Source: Microbulbifer yueqingensis (lineage in GTDB: Bacteria > Pseudomonadota > Gammaproteobacteria > Pseudomonadales > Cellvibrionaceae). From it: a DNA stretch of 64,000 nt. The notes under the pieces are model-generated. The model saw nothing but the letters and a program-made list of their open reading frames with translations. It ran no database searches and had not been told where the DNA came from. The position numbers were made by a program, and so were the translations under genes. Of this stretch, positions 40,876-52,200 are shown one piece after another. Location of the stretch: contig NZ_FNFH01000003.1 in assembly GCF_900100355.1 (NCBI RefSeq), positions 248,001-312,000 of the forward strand. Direction: 5' to 3'. Position 1 is the first letter of the stretch, and every line of letters starts with the position of its first letter.

Positions 40876-42191
40876 TGCAACGCCCCCCTGCCCTGCTCGA
40901 GGTGTAGCTGCAGGAAATGCGTTGAACAGGAAATACACGGGTCGTAGTTGCGGATCGCCTGTTCACACAGGCCCTGAAGCTGCGCCTCGGGCAAGCGGAG
41001 GTACTGCGGTAACAACAGCCGTAGGTCTTCTTCGATGGTTTTCTGGTTCTGGGAGGTGGGCGGCACTATGCGGGCATCGGTGATCTTCCCCGCCTCATCA
41101 ATACCGTAACGGTGATACAGCAGCCCACGTGGTGCTTCTGTTGCGGCACAGCCTCTTGATGCATACGGTTCGGCCTCCAGGTATGCCTCAGATGGCTGCT
41201 GGTAGCTGTCAATCAGGCGCAGTGCCTCGTCGAAGGCATACAATACCTCGAGGCTGCGCACCACGATGCTCTGGAAAGGGTTACCACAGAACCGCGGGAA
41301 GCCGATCTCCCCGGCCAGCTGCTTTACCCGTGGCGAGAGGCGGTCGAAATTAAGGTTGTAGCGGGCCATCGGTCCGACGAAATAGGCTCCGCGCTCTTTC
41401 AGGACGCACTGCAGTGCATTGCTGTAAGGAACATGCTCTTCCTGAAAATGTTGTTCGTATTCGTGAACGGCGATATCCAGCCCCTTGTTGGACACCACAC
41501 GGCCCTCATTCATCGGGTATTCATCCGGATGCGACAGCGCCACAAATTCATATGTCTCCTCGCCTGCACGCTCAAACCGGGGAAACGATAGCGAGGCCGC
41601 CCAGCGCACCATGTCGGCAGCCATTTCCTGCGCCCGCTCCAGGGTTTCGCGCAGCTTGCCCAGTTCGCCGGGGTCGGGCACGCGATAGAATCCTCCCACT
41701 CGCACATTGATGGGGTGGATCTCGCGGCCGCCCAGCAACCGGACGATGGAGTTACCGGCTTTCTTGATCTCAAGTCCGTCCTGGACAATGTTCGGGTGAT
41801 CCCGGGCCATGGCGACGGCGCTGTCGTAGCCGAGGAAGTCGGGGGCGTGAAGCATGTAAATATGCAGTACGTGGCTCTCGATCCATTCACCGCAGTAAAT
41901 CAGCCGCCTCAGTGCCCGCAATTCCGGCGTAGGCGCAAGGCCGAGGGCATCTTCCATCGCATGTAGCGCGCTCATCTGGTAGGCCACCGGGCAGATTCCA
42001 CAGATCCGTGCCGTGATATCGGGTGCCTCCCGGTAGTCGCGCCCGCGCATGAATCCCTCGAAAAAACGTGGTGGCTCGAAGATCTTCAGCTTCACGTCAT
42101 GCACGCCACTGTCATCATAGCGGATGTAGAGTGCCCCCTCGCCTTCCACCCGGGCGAGGTAGTCGACCTTGATGGTCTTACTCTTTCCCAT
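40872..42191 (-). CDS. Group 3b-type NiFe hydrogenase large (alpha) subunit
   Basis: This is the catalytic subunit of a cytosolic NAD(P)-linked hydrogenase/sulfhydrogenase. The product is 439 residues. The nickel ligands are CGIC in ARICGICP (Cys64, Cys67) and DPCISCSTH near the end (Cys419, Cys422, His425). Fourteen residues follow His425, a C-terminal extension to be cut by the adjacent protease. The ATG at 42189-42191 gives [19 protein letters not shown], the usual start. It overlaps the small-subunit gene by 14 bases. Group 3b is assigned from the beta-gamma-delta-alpha operon order. Confidence 0.95.
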   Translation of the reverse strand: MGKSKTIKVDYLARVEGEGALYIRYDDSGVHDVKLKIFEPPRFFEGFMRGRDYREAPDITARICGICPVAYQMSALHAMEDALGLAPTPELRALRRLIYCGEWIESHVLHIYMLHAPDFLGYDSAVAMARDHPNIVQDGLEIKKAGNSIVRLLGGREIHPINVRVGGFYRVPDPGELGKLRETLERAQEMAADMVRWAASLSFPRFERAGEETYEFVALSHPDEYPMNEGRVVSNKGLDIAVHEYEQHFQEEHVPYSNALQCVLKERGAYFVGPMARYNLNFDRLSPRVKQLAGEIGFPRFCGNPFQSIVVRSLEVLYAFDEALRLIDSYQQPSEAYLEAEPYASRGCAATEAPRGLLYHRYGIDEAGKITDARIVPPTSQNQKTIEEDLRLLLPQYLRLPEAQLQGLCEQAIRNYDPCISCSTHFLQLHLEQGRGALQ

Positions 42192-42990
42192 CGTCCGCCT
42201 CCTGGCGCCGGCTTTCCGCCGCAAAGGCCGGTGCGGCCGCATTGAAGTTGCGCAGGTTTTCCACCAGCGTGACCCTGTCAGTGCCCAGCTCTTCCTGCCA
42301 CCAGTGACTGAGGGATGCTGTATTCGGATTTTCTTTGGGACCGTAGCAACCATAGCAACCACGGTTGTATGCGGGACAGACAGCGCCGCAACCCGCATGG
42401 GTCACCGGTCCCATGCAGGGAGTACCGTGGGCGACCCAGACACAGACGTTGCCACGGAGTTTGCACTCGATACACACCGAGTGAGCCGGGACCTGCGGAG
42501 GACGGCGATGGAGGAAAGCGCTGATCACCTCCAGTAGTTGTCGCTTGTTGATCGGGCACCCCTGCAGCTCGAAATCCACGGGCACATGCGCACTAATGGG
42601 CGTGGACGTCTCCAGTGTGTTGATATATTCCGGCCGCGCGTAGACCACCGCGGTGAATTCCTTTACGTCGCCAAAGTTGCGCAGTGCCTGAATGCCGCCG
42701 GCTGTGGCGCAGGCACCAATAGTGACCAGTGCACGGGATTGCTCCCGGACCTCCCTGATCCGGACCTCGTCTTCTGCCGTGGTGATCGAGCCCTCTACCA
42801 GGGAGAGGTCGTAGGGGCCCTTCACCTGGCGGCTGCTGGCTTCCATGAAATACGCAATGTCGATCGCATCGGCCAGCTGTAACAGCTCGTCCTCGCAGTC
42901 CAACAGGCTCAACTGGCAACCGTCGCAGGATGCAAACTTCCACACTGCCAGCTTTGGCTTACCGGGCTTCCCCATTTCGCCTGACTCCAT
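42178..42990 (-). CDS. Group 3b-type NiFe hydrogenase small (delta) subunit
   Basis: The 270-residue electron-transfer subunit carries Fe-S clusters. The proximal cluster motif [13 protein letters not shown] is at 19-31 (Cys22, Cys25), GACATAGG and ELQGCPINK complete it, and C-terminal cysteines ([33 protein letters not shown]) bind the further clusters expected in group 3b/HydD proteins. There is no Tat signal, consistent with a soluble cytoplasmic enzyme. The gamma gene ends 22 bp upstream. Confidence 0.95.
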   Translation of the reverse strand: MESGEMGKPGKPKLAVWKFASCDGCQLSLLDCEDELLQLADAIDIAYFMEASSRQVKGPYDLSLVEGSITTAEDEVRIREVREQSRALVTIGACATAGGIQALRNFGDVKEFTAVVYARPEYINTLETSTPISAHVPVDFELQGCPINKRQLLEVISAFLHRRPPQVPAHSVCIECKLRGNVCVWVAHGTPCMGPVTHAGCGAVCPAYNRGCYGCYGPKENPNTASLSHWWQEELGTDRVTLVENLRNFNAAAPAFAAESRRQEADDGKE

Positions 42991-43012
42991 TTACCCGGCC
43001 GTGCCAGATCGC

Positions 43013-43819
43013 TCACAGTGCCGGAATCTGCCACCATCCGCGGATATCGCTATACCGGAAAACCGGGCCGTCGCGGCAGATAAAGTTGGGCCCCCACTGG
43101 CAGTGGCCGCAGTGACCGGTGGCGCATTTCATGTTGCGCTCCATCGACAGGTAAATATTGGCGGGCGATATGCCCTTGCCCATAAGAAGCTGGACACAGA
43201 AGCGCATCATGATTTCCGGTCCGCAGATAAAGGCCACGGTATGCTGCGGATCCAGTTGAGCTGTCGACAGTGGCGCGGTTATCACGCCCACACGGCCGGG
43301 CCAGTTGACATCAGCATGGTCCACTGTTGCCACCACTTCCAGTGCGCGACCCCACTGCTCCAGTTCGGACCGGTACAAAACCTCGGCGGGCCGCCGAGCT
43401 CCATAGAACAGCCGCACCGAATGCACGTTCATTGAGCCCTGGAGCTGTGCGTAGATGATCGGCCTCAGCGGAGCCAGGCCGAGCCCACCGGCAATCACCA
43501 GGAGCTCACGGCCGGCCAGGCGGGCCACCGGCCAGCCGTTGCCAAAGGGCCCCCGCAAGCCAAGCGTGTCACCCTCGCGCAGGCGTTCCAGCGCGCGGGT
43601 GACAGCACCCTGGGCACGGATGGTGTGCACCAGCCCCGGCGTGTCAGCGGTGCCACTGGAAGATATTGGCACCTCACCCGCCCCGAAGGCGTAGAGCATG
43701 TTGAACTGGCCCGGTCGGAGACTTACGACCTCCTCCCGGGCTCCTGGCAACAGGGAGAGGGTGAAAGTCCCCGGCATCTCCTCGATCCGGCGCTCGATGC
43801 GATAGACGGCAGGGATCAA
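43013..43819 (-). CDS. Hydrogenase FAD/NAD(P)-binding gamma subunit
   Basis: This is a ferredoxin-NADP reductase-like subunit (HydG/HyhG type) that exchanges electrons with NAD(P)H. The product is 268 residues. FAD-binding RPGQFNMLY, the GPFGNGWP loop, NAD(P)-binding VIAGGLGLAPLRP and CGPEIMM appear in order, and a C-terminal 2Fe-2S motif CATGHCGHCQWGPNFIC ends the protein. The start is TTG at 43817-43819, overlapping the stop of the upstream gene as TTGA, with GGAGGG upstream; no ATG fits the alignment. Confidence 0.93.
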   Translation of the reverse strand: MIPAVYRIERRIEEMPGTFTLSLLPGAREEVVSLRPGQFNMLYAFGAGEVPISSSGTADTPGLVHTIRAQGAVTRALERLREGDTLGLRGPFGNGWPVARLAGRELLVIAGGLGLAPLRPIIYAQLQGSMNVHSVRLFYGARRPAEVLYRSELEQWGRALEVVATVDHADVNWPGRVGVITAPLSTAQLDPQHTVAFICGPEIMMRFCVQLLMGKGISPANIYLSMERNMKCATGHCGHCQWGPNFICRDGPVFRYSDIRGWWQIPAL

Positions 43820-44298
43820 CTCGAGCCCTCCGCCGGGCCCGGGCGCTCGCCGTAAATGTCCAGCAATTGCAGCCGCGTCGCCTGCAGGCGCTCGGTCATG
43901 ATGCGCGCGAAACGTTTCATCAGCTCGTAGCCGAGCTCCGGCTCCGCCTCGCACTTGCCTCGCAGGCAGCGGCCATCAAGCTGGATAGCCTGCACGCTAT
44001 CCACCGCTCGGGCATCGAATGTCCACTGGTAGGGAGGGAACAGCCACGACCAGCCGAAAATATCCCCCTCGTGCAGGGTCTGCAGGCACAGGGGGCCGCT
44101 GTTGGGTAACTGTATTTCCACGGCGACACACCCCCGCCTGATCAGGAAAAAATAGTCCGCCGGCATGTTTTCGCGGGCGATATACTCACCCGGCCTGTAC
44201 TGGACTTCAACGCCACAACCACCGATGGTGCGCAAATGGGCGTCAGCAATGTCACGGAAAAAGGTGTGTTGGCGTAATAGCTCTTCGATATCTTCCAT
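43816..44298 (-). CDS. Cyclic-nucleotide-binding domain protein without HTH
   Basis: This 160-residue protein is a single CRP-type cNMP-binding beta roll ([20 protein letters not shown], then [21 protein letters not shown]) flanked by helices; there is no C-terminal helix-turn-helix, so it should not bind DNA as CRP/FNR does. It is translationally coupled on both sides, between the beta and gamma hydrogenase genes. Similar proteins are, from memory, found in bacterial group 3b operons. An allosteric or assembly role in the complex is an inference. ATG 44296-44298. Confidence 0.85.
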   Translation of the reverse strand: MEDIEELLRQHTFFRDIADAHLRTIGGCGVEVQYRPGEYIARENMPADYFFLIRRGCVAVEIQLPNSGPLCLQTLHEGDIFGWSWLFPPYQWTFDARAVDSVQAIQLDGRCLRGKCEAEPELGYELMKRFARIMTERLQATRLQLLDIYGERPGPAEGSS

Positions 44299-45416
44299 CA
44301 GCCCTCCAACCGCCTCACCCGCTCGACTTCCTCGGTAATATCGATCCCCACCGGGCACCACGCGATACAGCGCCCACAGCCGACACAGCCCGAGGTGCCA
44401 AACTGGTCGTGCCAGGTGGCCAGTTTGTGGGTGATCCACTGGCGGTAACGCGAGCGGGTATCGGCGCGCACGGGACCACCGGTGAGATGACTGAAGTCGG
44501 CGGTGAAGCAGGAATCCCAGCGCTCCCAGCGCTCTGCATGGTCCCCGGACAGGTCGGTCGTATCCTCGACCGTGGAGCAGAAACAGGTAGGGCACGCCAT
44601 GGTGCAGTTGGCACAGGACAGGCAGCGCTCCGCAACCTGATCCCAGGCAGGGCTCTCAAAGTTGCGGTACAACAATGCCTTTAGGTCTGAGCTGTCAAAA
44701 CTGCGGGGACCGGCTTCCACCTGCTGTCGCACGCGCTCCACGGCAGCAGCGGCCTGTCGGAGCTGCCTGGCTGTGGCAGCCTCTACCGGTATCTGGTGGA
44801 GGATATCCTCGCCTCTTGCAGAGCCGGCACGGATGAGGAAATAGTGTTCCGTGTCATGTATCACCTCGGTCATGACCAGGTCGGCGGGGAGGGATACTTC
44901 CGGGCCGGTATTCATGGAGGTGCAAAAGCAGGTCGGGGCCGCCGTTGCACACTCGACGGCGGCGATGAACAACTTTTCCCGCCGCCCGGCATAGCTTTCA
45001 TTGCGAAAACGGTTGTCGACAAATACTCGGTCCTGGATCGCAATTGCGTGCAGTTCACAACTGCGCACGCCAAGAAAGGCCATCGCCGGTGCGTCCTCCA
45101 CCACTGCTTCGATCTGCATCGCATGAGCGGCCTTCTGTGCCCGCCACACCGGCCGGCGGGGTTGTTGCAGGAATTTCTTCCAGGAATGTGGTCCTGCGTT
45201 GTAGCCGAAAAATGCATCATCCTCGCGCCGCCTCACCCGGTAACGGCCTTTTTCCTGTTCGTCGGTCCACCCGCGGGGCAGCTGGTCGGCAGCGGTTATT
45301 TCGCAGTACAGGATCGCGCCGTCCTGGAGCCTCGGGCCAACCAGTTGGAAGCCATGTTGGCGTATTGCCTGGATCAATTGGTCCAGGTGGCAAGCCTCGA
45401 GAATGAATGATTGCAT
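44298..45416 (-). CDS. Hydrogenase 4Fe-4S beta subunit (HydB/HyhB type)
   Basis: This iron-sulfur subunit passes electrons between the small subunit and the flavoprotein. The product is 372 residues. The body has [19 protein letters not shown], typical of this family and of anaerobic sulfite reductase A, with additional Cys in PTCFCTSM. Two C-terminal 4Fe-4S motifs are [16 protein letters not shown] and [12 protein letters not shown]. It is the first gene of the hydrogenase operon; the ATG at 45414-45416 lies in a GCATATATGC palindrome. Confidence 0.93.
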   Translation of the reverse strand: MQSFILEACHLDQLIQAIRQHGFQLVGPRLQDGAILYCEITAADQLPRGWTDEQEKGRYRVRRREDDAFFGYNAGPHSWKKFLQQPRRPVWRAQKAAHAMQIEAVVEDAPAMAFLGVRSCELHAIAIQDRVFVDNRFRNESYAGRREKLFIAAVECATAAPTCFCTSMNTGPEVSLPADLVMTEVIHDTEHYFLIRAGSARGEDILHQIPVEAATARQLRQAAAAVERVRQQVEAGPRSFDSSDLKALLYRNFESPAWDQVAERCLSCANCTMACPTCFCSTVEDTTDLSGDHAERWERWDSCFTADFSHLTGGPVRADTRSRYRQWITHKLATWHDQFGTSGCVGCGRCIAWCPVGIDITEEVERVRRLEG

Positions 45417-45547
45417 ATATGCTGTGCCTCACCGCGGATCAGCTGCGCCTAAATACGCTACTCCATTGGGCGGTATCGGTGACAAAGATCTATCATTGAC
45501 CGAGATTCTAGAGACCGCACGCCAACACTGAGAGGAGGCTGGTGACA

Positions 45548-46096
45548 ATGTCCGAAGACAAACACCGCGGAGACTATTCGCAGCCCGTTACAGTCGAACT
45601 CCGCGACGGACAGGTAGTGAAGATTCGCCCGATGACCCGGGATGACAAGGAACTGGAGCGCGAATTCATTACCAACCTGTCGCCGGAATCCCGGCACGAG
45701 CGCTTTCTCGGTGGCGTCGGTAAGCCGAGCGAGAGGATGCTCGACCAGCTGACAGACATCGACCACGACCTGCGCGAGGCGTTTATCGCCACCATTCCCG
45801 GCGTCGCCGGTGAAACGGAGATCGGGGTGTCCCGCTACGCCCTGGAGCCGGAGCGCAAGGTTGCCGAGTGCGCGGTCGTCGTGGCTGACGACTGGCAGAA
45901 GAAGGGGCTGGGCACGGTCCTGCTGAATCGGCTGGTGGAGACCGCCCGCACTCGCGGCATCCAACGCCTGTATTCAGTCGACTCGGCGCAAAATCACAAG
46001 CTCCAGGAGGTGGCCCGCGCGATGGGATGGGAATGCCACACAGATCCACATGATTCCGCCCAGGTGATTTACAGCTTCGACCTGGGCGTCGGTTGA
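45548..46096 (+). CDS. GNAT family N-acetyltransferase
   Basis: This cytosolic acetyl-CoA-dependent transferase has 182 residues. The beta-alpha-beta core covers about 20-170; the pyrophosphate loop QKKGLGTVLL follows the beta-4 strand ECAVVVADDW. The start KIRPMTRDDKELEREFITNLSPESRHERFL is found in the acetyltransferase domain of Pat-like protein lysine acetyltransferases and in stand-alone stress-associated GNATs. The ATG at 45548 is 9 bp after AGGAGG; a GTG at 45542 is too close to it. It is divergent from the hydrogenase operon. The substrate is unknown. Confidence 0.88.
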   Translation: MSEDKHRGDYSQPVTVELRDGQVVKIRPMTRDDKELEREFITNLSPESRHERFLGGVGKPSERMLDQLTDIDHDLREAFIATIPGVAGETEIGVSRYALEPERKVAECAVVVADDWQKKGLGTVLLNRLVETARTRGIQRLYSVDSAQNHKLQEVARAMGWECHTDPHDSAQVIYSFDLGVG

Positions 46097-46128
46097 AGCC
46101 GGACGTTGGTTGAAGAGAGTACTGATGA

Positions 46129-46147
46129 CCCGCCCCATCGGGGCGGG
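46129..46147. terminator. GC-rich hairpin between convergent genes
   Basis: CCCGCCCC-ATC-GGGGCGGG is a perfect 8-bp stem with a 3-base loop between the GNAT gene and the end of the glucan synthase gene. It lacks a T-run, so it is a weak terminator candidate. Confidence 0.45.
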
Positions 46148-46222
46148 CTGCTGGCAGGTCATTAACGATTGCCCGCCGGGAGTGCACCGCCGGCACTCAG
46201 GCTCGGCGTGAACCTGCGCGCA

Positions 46223-49200
46223 TCACTCGCGCACCGCTTCTGAGACGGGTTCGAACACGGCAGTTACCCGATGCCTTTCGCCATCATCCACCAGTGGCAC
46301 GCGCTTTCCCGCGCAGCCCTCACCGTCCAGTGTCAATTCGGACAGGTTTTCCGGACAACCACCGCAATTTTGCACCTCAACGTCATAAGAGCTACGGCCA
46401 AAGCGCAATGATACGCGATAGGAGTTCCACGCCCTTGGAAGGCAGGGGTGTATCTCCAGGCTGTCGCCGTTAAGGATCCTCAGGCCCAGCAGTGCTTCCA
46501 GCGCCCCGCGGTAAAGCCAGCCAGCGGCGCCGGTGTACCAGGTCCAGCCACCGCGGCCCACATGGGGGGGGACCCCGTAGACGTCGCCGGCCAGGACGTA
46601 GGGCTCAGTCCGGTAGGTGGCCATGCTCTCCGGGTCTGCGCTGTGGGTGATTGGATTCAGGTAGCTGAACAACTGGTGCGCCCTCTCCCCCTGCCCCAGC
46701 GCGGCGGCGGCCCACACCGCCCAGGTGGCACCGTGGGTGTACTGTCCCCCGTTCTCACGGATTCCCGGGGGATAGCCCTTGATATAACCCGGGTCCTTCT
46801 TGGTGCGATTGAACGGCGGAGCGAGCAGCAGGACTTCCCGCGCCTCCTCGCTAAGCAGGTGCTCGTAGACTGACTCCATTGCCTTTCGCGCCCTGTCGGT
46901 TGCCTCGTCCTGGGACAGGACAGCCCATGCCTGCGCGATCAGGTCGATCTTGCACTCGCTATTCTGCCTGGAGCCGACTGGCGTGCCGTCATCGTAATAC
47001 GCCCTCCGGTACCAGGCACCATCCCAGCCGTTCTCCTCTACCTGGCTGCGGAAATTCTCACCCAGCTGGCGGTAGTACTCTGCCAGCGCATTGTCACCGA
47101 TATATTCACACAGGGGGGCCATGTCGCGGCAAACCCGCAAGAGGAACCAACCCAGCCAGACGCTCTCCCCGCGGCCTGTGGTACTGATCCGGTTGAAACC
47201 GTCGTTCCAGTCGCCATTGCCGATTACCGGCAGCCCGTGCGGGCCGACCGCGCTGGCGCGCTCAATCGCCCGGCAGCAGTGCTCATACAGGGAACCGGCC
47301 TCTTCGCTGGTTTCGAATTCTGCGTAACGTTCGTGTTCGTCTGTCCGCAGCGGGGGAGCCTGCAGGTAGGGGACGGATTCCCTCAGAATCTCGAAATCAC
47401 CCGTGGCTCGGATGTACCGCGCGGTGACGTATGGGAGCCACAGCATGTCGTCAGAGCAACGCGTCCGCACCCCACGCATGGGTCTCTCGTGCCACCAGTG
47501 CAATACGTCGCCGTCCTGGAACTGGCGCGAGGCCGCACGCAGGATATGCCCGCGCGTCCACTCCGGATGTGTCCATACCAGAGCCAGCACATCCTGTAGC
47601 TGGTCGCGAAAGCCGAAGGCCCCGCTGGACTGGTAGAACCCGGTGCGGGCCCAGAGGCGGCTGCAAAGGGTCTGGTAGGGTAGCCAGCGGTTGACCAGCA
47701 ACTCCATGGCCCGGTCTGGAACCTGTATCTGCACCCCGCCGAGAAAATCGTCCCAGAATTTTTCGACCTCGATGCCCGATGCCTCGGCGCGCTCTGGCTG
47801 CCTGAATTCCCCCGCAAGCGTGATAGCCTGCTTCCTGTCCTTGCCCTCTCCCATCACAAAATACACTGAGGAGGTCGCACCGGCAGCCAGGTCGATATGT
47901 ACCTGGTAGGCGGCACAGGGGTCTGTGCCGCACTGCACCCGCCCCGACAACCCGATGCGGAAGAGGGCCTCCGGCGAATCGGGCCCTCCCGACCTGCCCA
48001 TGAACTCATAACGGTCAGTGGTCAGCCCGTGGGGCGGAAGGCTGGCAGTGAGAAACGCGACGCCGGGCTTGGTGGCCGGAACAAAAGTATTGCGTGCCAG
48101 TAAAGCGCTGCTGCGGGGCTCGAACTCACTTACGAGGTGTGGCCAACTGTCGGACCGAGTGAGGCCCATGACCCACTCCACATAACAGGTTGCGGTCAGG
48201 CGGCGGGGCCTGTCCCAGCAATTTTTCAGGGTCAGCCGCCCTATCTTGACGGGTGCCTTGCGGTCAACAAAGACCCGCCACGACTGCTGCAACCCATGAC
48301 TGTGGTGCCGGTATTCGGTGTAGCCGGCGCCGTGGCGCACCTGATATGCAGCGTCGGCCGGTCTCGGGGCCGGCGTGGGGCTCCAGACTTCGGCGGTCTC
48401 CTCGTCGCGAAGGTAAAGTAACTCGCCACTCGGGTCCCGCACCGGGTCGTTGTTCCACGCTGTCAGGCGGTGTTCACCGCTGTTTCCGTTCCAGGTGCAA
48501 CAGGAACCACTTTCAGATACCAGGCAACCGAAATAAGGGTTGGCGATGACGTTGGCCCAGGGTGCGGGCGGACGCTGCCCGCGCTCGAGTTGGATGACAT
48601 ACTCGCGGCCGTCTGCGCTGAAACCACCCAGGCCATTGTCGAACAGCAGGTCTGCGGGACGTTGCAGCTCAGGTGTGGGTTGCACGCTGTAGTCTGCAGC
48701 GCGCACCGGCACGAAGGGCGGCAGCGGCTGCAATTGGGTGGCTATCGCTCCCGCTGCCCTTTCCAGCTGGGAAGCCACGGGACCCGCTCCGGAGTCCAGC
48801 AGCACCCGCGCGCTCGCCAGCAGACGGATCCGGTCTGCCCCCGGCAGCTCCGTGCCGGCCACCATTATCACCGCACCGGCGAGTTCCCGCGAGAGGCGAC
48901 CACGGACGTCGGTGATCAGCGCCTGCAAGTGATCGCGGGTCTGTTGCGCGTAGCCGGCGGATTCCTCATCCAGGAGCACGAGGTCAACGGCGATGCCACG
49001 GCCGGACCAGTAGGCATGCGCCTGCAGTACCTGTTCCGCGAAGGCTATATCCGTTTCTTTGCGGATTTGCGCAAGCAGTATGGGGTTGTCGCCGGATATG
49101 CCCCGACTCCAGAGCATGGACTGGATATGGCGCCCACGGGCCAGCACACGCGACGACGCACGAACCGCGGCGGATGGCGCCAGTACTGCTGACAGCAGGT

Positions 49201-52200
49201 CGCCCATCCAGTGCACGTCACCTGCCGCAATGCGCAGGCTGCGCAGCTCGTGTTCGGATTGCATGCGCGCAAGGTCAAAGATCCACCTCACCTTCGGGAG
49301 GGAACGGTAGGAACGGATGGCGGACAGCAACTCTCGCCGTGACCTGCTCACCCCGGTCAGGTAGACCACCTCGATCTCCGAATGGGGGGGGATGACAACC
49401 TCTTGCGCGGAGCCGATCACCGGGTCCAGAACCGGTCCGGTGGTGCCGCTGAAGCCCGCCAGGCCCGCCTCCACCGCCTGGGGCCGGGCCGGTGATCCCC
49501 ACCGGCCAAGGAAGCGTGTCCGGTCGGTTTCCCAACCGAGTTGATGCTCTACGCCGGGCTGCACCATCACGCAATGCGCGAGGTAAACGGGCTTTTCCGC
49601 GCTGCCCCGGGGGCGGCGCCGGTAGAGCATTGCCTGGTCGTCCGGCAGGTACTGGCTCTCCACAAAGAGCTTGGCAAACGCTGGGTGGCGCCGGTCGTCC
49701 TGCTCGGGCGCCAGCACCACCTCGGCATAGTCAGCCAGCAGGAGTCGGCGCTCCCGGTCACTCTCATTCTTTACCAGCAGTCTCCGCGCCTGGATATCGT
49801 GCTGGGAACTGAGCGCCATATGCATGCGGCAGAACAGCTGTGACCGTCGACGCTGCAGTTCGACGCTGTGTGGAGCGAAATTTGCGTCGCAGCCCCCGCC
49901 ATCGCCGCAGGGTGCCAGTCCCAATGAAAACTGCTCGCCGCTGTCCAGGTCCCGCACATAGTTCCAATGGCCCCACTGATGGCGTGTCGGGTCCGGTTGC
50001 CAGCGGGTGACGGCGATATCGTGCCAGTAGCTGCCGCCGGCGCCATCGGCTGCCTGTACAAGCGTGTAGTGGCCGTTGGACAGCAGGTTGTACCGGGGAG
50101 AGGGGCTTGCGGGGTCGACCCGGCGATACTCCAGGGCCACTTCGGCGTGAAACCGGCGGGCGACACCTGGCCGTCGCCACCCCTTGAGCACTGGAGGCGC
50201 GGAAGGCACGCGTTCATGCAACAGCGGCGCCAGGGCCTGGATCCGGGCATCACGGTGAAAACGCCCCACCATGATGTCCTGGTGCAGGAAGTTATTCAGT
50301 GCCAGCAGGATCATGCCCTGGTGATGGCTCATGTAAGAGCGCACGATACGTGCCCGCCGGGGAACCGGCCGGGCCGTCTGGCCGAAATCAATCGCTTCGT
50401 AAAAGCCGAACTGGCCCTCACCGCCAATCTCACGCAACTTGCGCAGGTTTTCCACTACCGCGGCAGCACGAAATGGCAGCGCCATCACCGATGAATAGGG
50501 AGATACCACCAGCCGCTCTCCCAGGTCACGACGGAATCCCAGACCCGGCACGCCAAAAGCCCGGTACTGGTAATGAAGGTGGCTGTCGAGCTCATAATAA
50601 CCTGACTCGGCGATGCCCCATGGCAAACTGAAGCGATCGGCAAAGTCCCGGTGGGCATCGATCGCATTGCTGCACGCCCGGCCCATGAGGCTGTTCTCCG
50701 GGGTCTGCATCAAGAGCCGTGGCATGAGGTATTCAAACAGGGTCGCGCTCCAGGACATGAGCACCACCCTTCCCTGCAGTCGCCGGAAGGGCCGCTCCAG
50801 ATGACGCCAGTGACGGGCCGGTATATCGCCCTTGGCCATGGCGATAAATCCACTCAGGCGCGATTCAGAGGCGAGCAAGTCATAATAATTCGGATCCAGG
50901 GCGGCGCCGGTGACGTTGTAGCCGATATGGAACAGGTGACGCTCGCGATCAAACAGGAAAGCGAAATCCATCTCATCGACCCAACGCCGCGCCCGGTGTG
51001 CAAGTCGTTCCAGGTCCGAGCTGTATTCGGCGGCATTCTTGCGCGCGGTCTCCAGGGCATCCCGCAAACCCTGGATCCACGCGCTGGCCTCTTCACGCTG
51101 CTGCTGCGCTAGCTTATGTGACGCATCTTGCAGTCGTGCAAGCGCAACTTCTGCGACCGCACAGATTCCGGGCATGGCCGCCAGTGAGATCGCGCTATGG
51201 AACCCTTCTGCGAGTGAATTAAAACATTTCCCGGCGTCGGTGCCCGGATCCCGGCATGCCTCAGGCGGCGCCTGCAGGAATTGTTGCCAGGGCTCGAGGT
51301 TTTCCTGGTAGCGCCGCGCAGCGAGCGCCTGGTGATGCAGTTCATCCAGCCAGCGGCGTAGCCGCCCGAGGGCCTCGGCACTGAAGTTCCTCTCGTCGTC
51401 CTCGATAAGCCGGAGCATGCGCTTTTGCAGCGCTGGTAGTTCCTGTTCCTGGATTACCTCGATGGCCTGTAACCAGTGGCCCTCGTCGGCTCGCGATTGC
51501 AGGTCCTTGCACAACAAATCAATTTCCCGGGATACCTCACACATTTCCGCAGTTGCGGAATCGCTCTCGGCCGGAGTCAGGGTTTGCCCGATTACCCCGA
51601 GGGTGTCCGCAATCCCCAGCACCAACCGTCCCCCACCGAGGGGCTCCGCCTGCAGTTGCTCCAGCCCCTGGGCCAATGCCAGAAGGCTGGCAGCGAGGTT
51701 GCCGCTGTCTACCGTGGAGACATAGCGAGGGTCAAGCGGACGGAGCTCCCGGGTCTCGTACCAGTTGAGAAAATGCCCCCGGTACCGTTCGAGACCGCGC
51801 ATGCGTTCGAAGCTGTTGTTCAGCCGCGCCAGCAGCATTGTGAGGTCGAGGTAACCGAAATCGTAGGCGCTCAGGATGCTCAGCAGCCCCAGCCCGATAT
51901 TAGTGGGCGAGGTCCGCCGTGCCAGTACCGCCAGCGGCTCCTCCTGGAAGTTATCCGGTGGAAGCCAGTGATCGTCCGGGCCCATGAAATGCTCGAAGAA
52001 AAACCATGTGCGCCGTGCGAGAAGGTGCAGCTCACGCGTGTCTTCCTCATCCAGTCGATGGGATTCAATCGGCCGCGACCGGTTAGTCCAGGCGATCAGC
52101 TGTGGCGAGCACAGCCAGCCCAGTAAAAACGGCGCGGCTACCAGCAGGTTGATCGGAGCCGTGATTGAAACGACGGTGGTAGCGCCTATCGCCAGGAGGG

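Noticed and set aside
45413-45422. GCATATATGC palindrome at the start of the hydrogenase beta subunit gene as an operator
   Set aside because: A single 10-bp AT-rich palindrome overlapping a start codon is expected by chance at this level.
45417-45541. FNR box for the hydrogenase operon in the divergent gap (TTGACCGAGATTCT)
   Set aside because: Only the first half-site resembles the consensus; the second half does not match.
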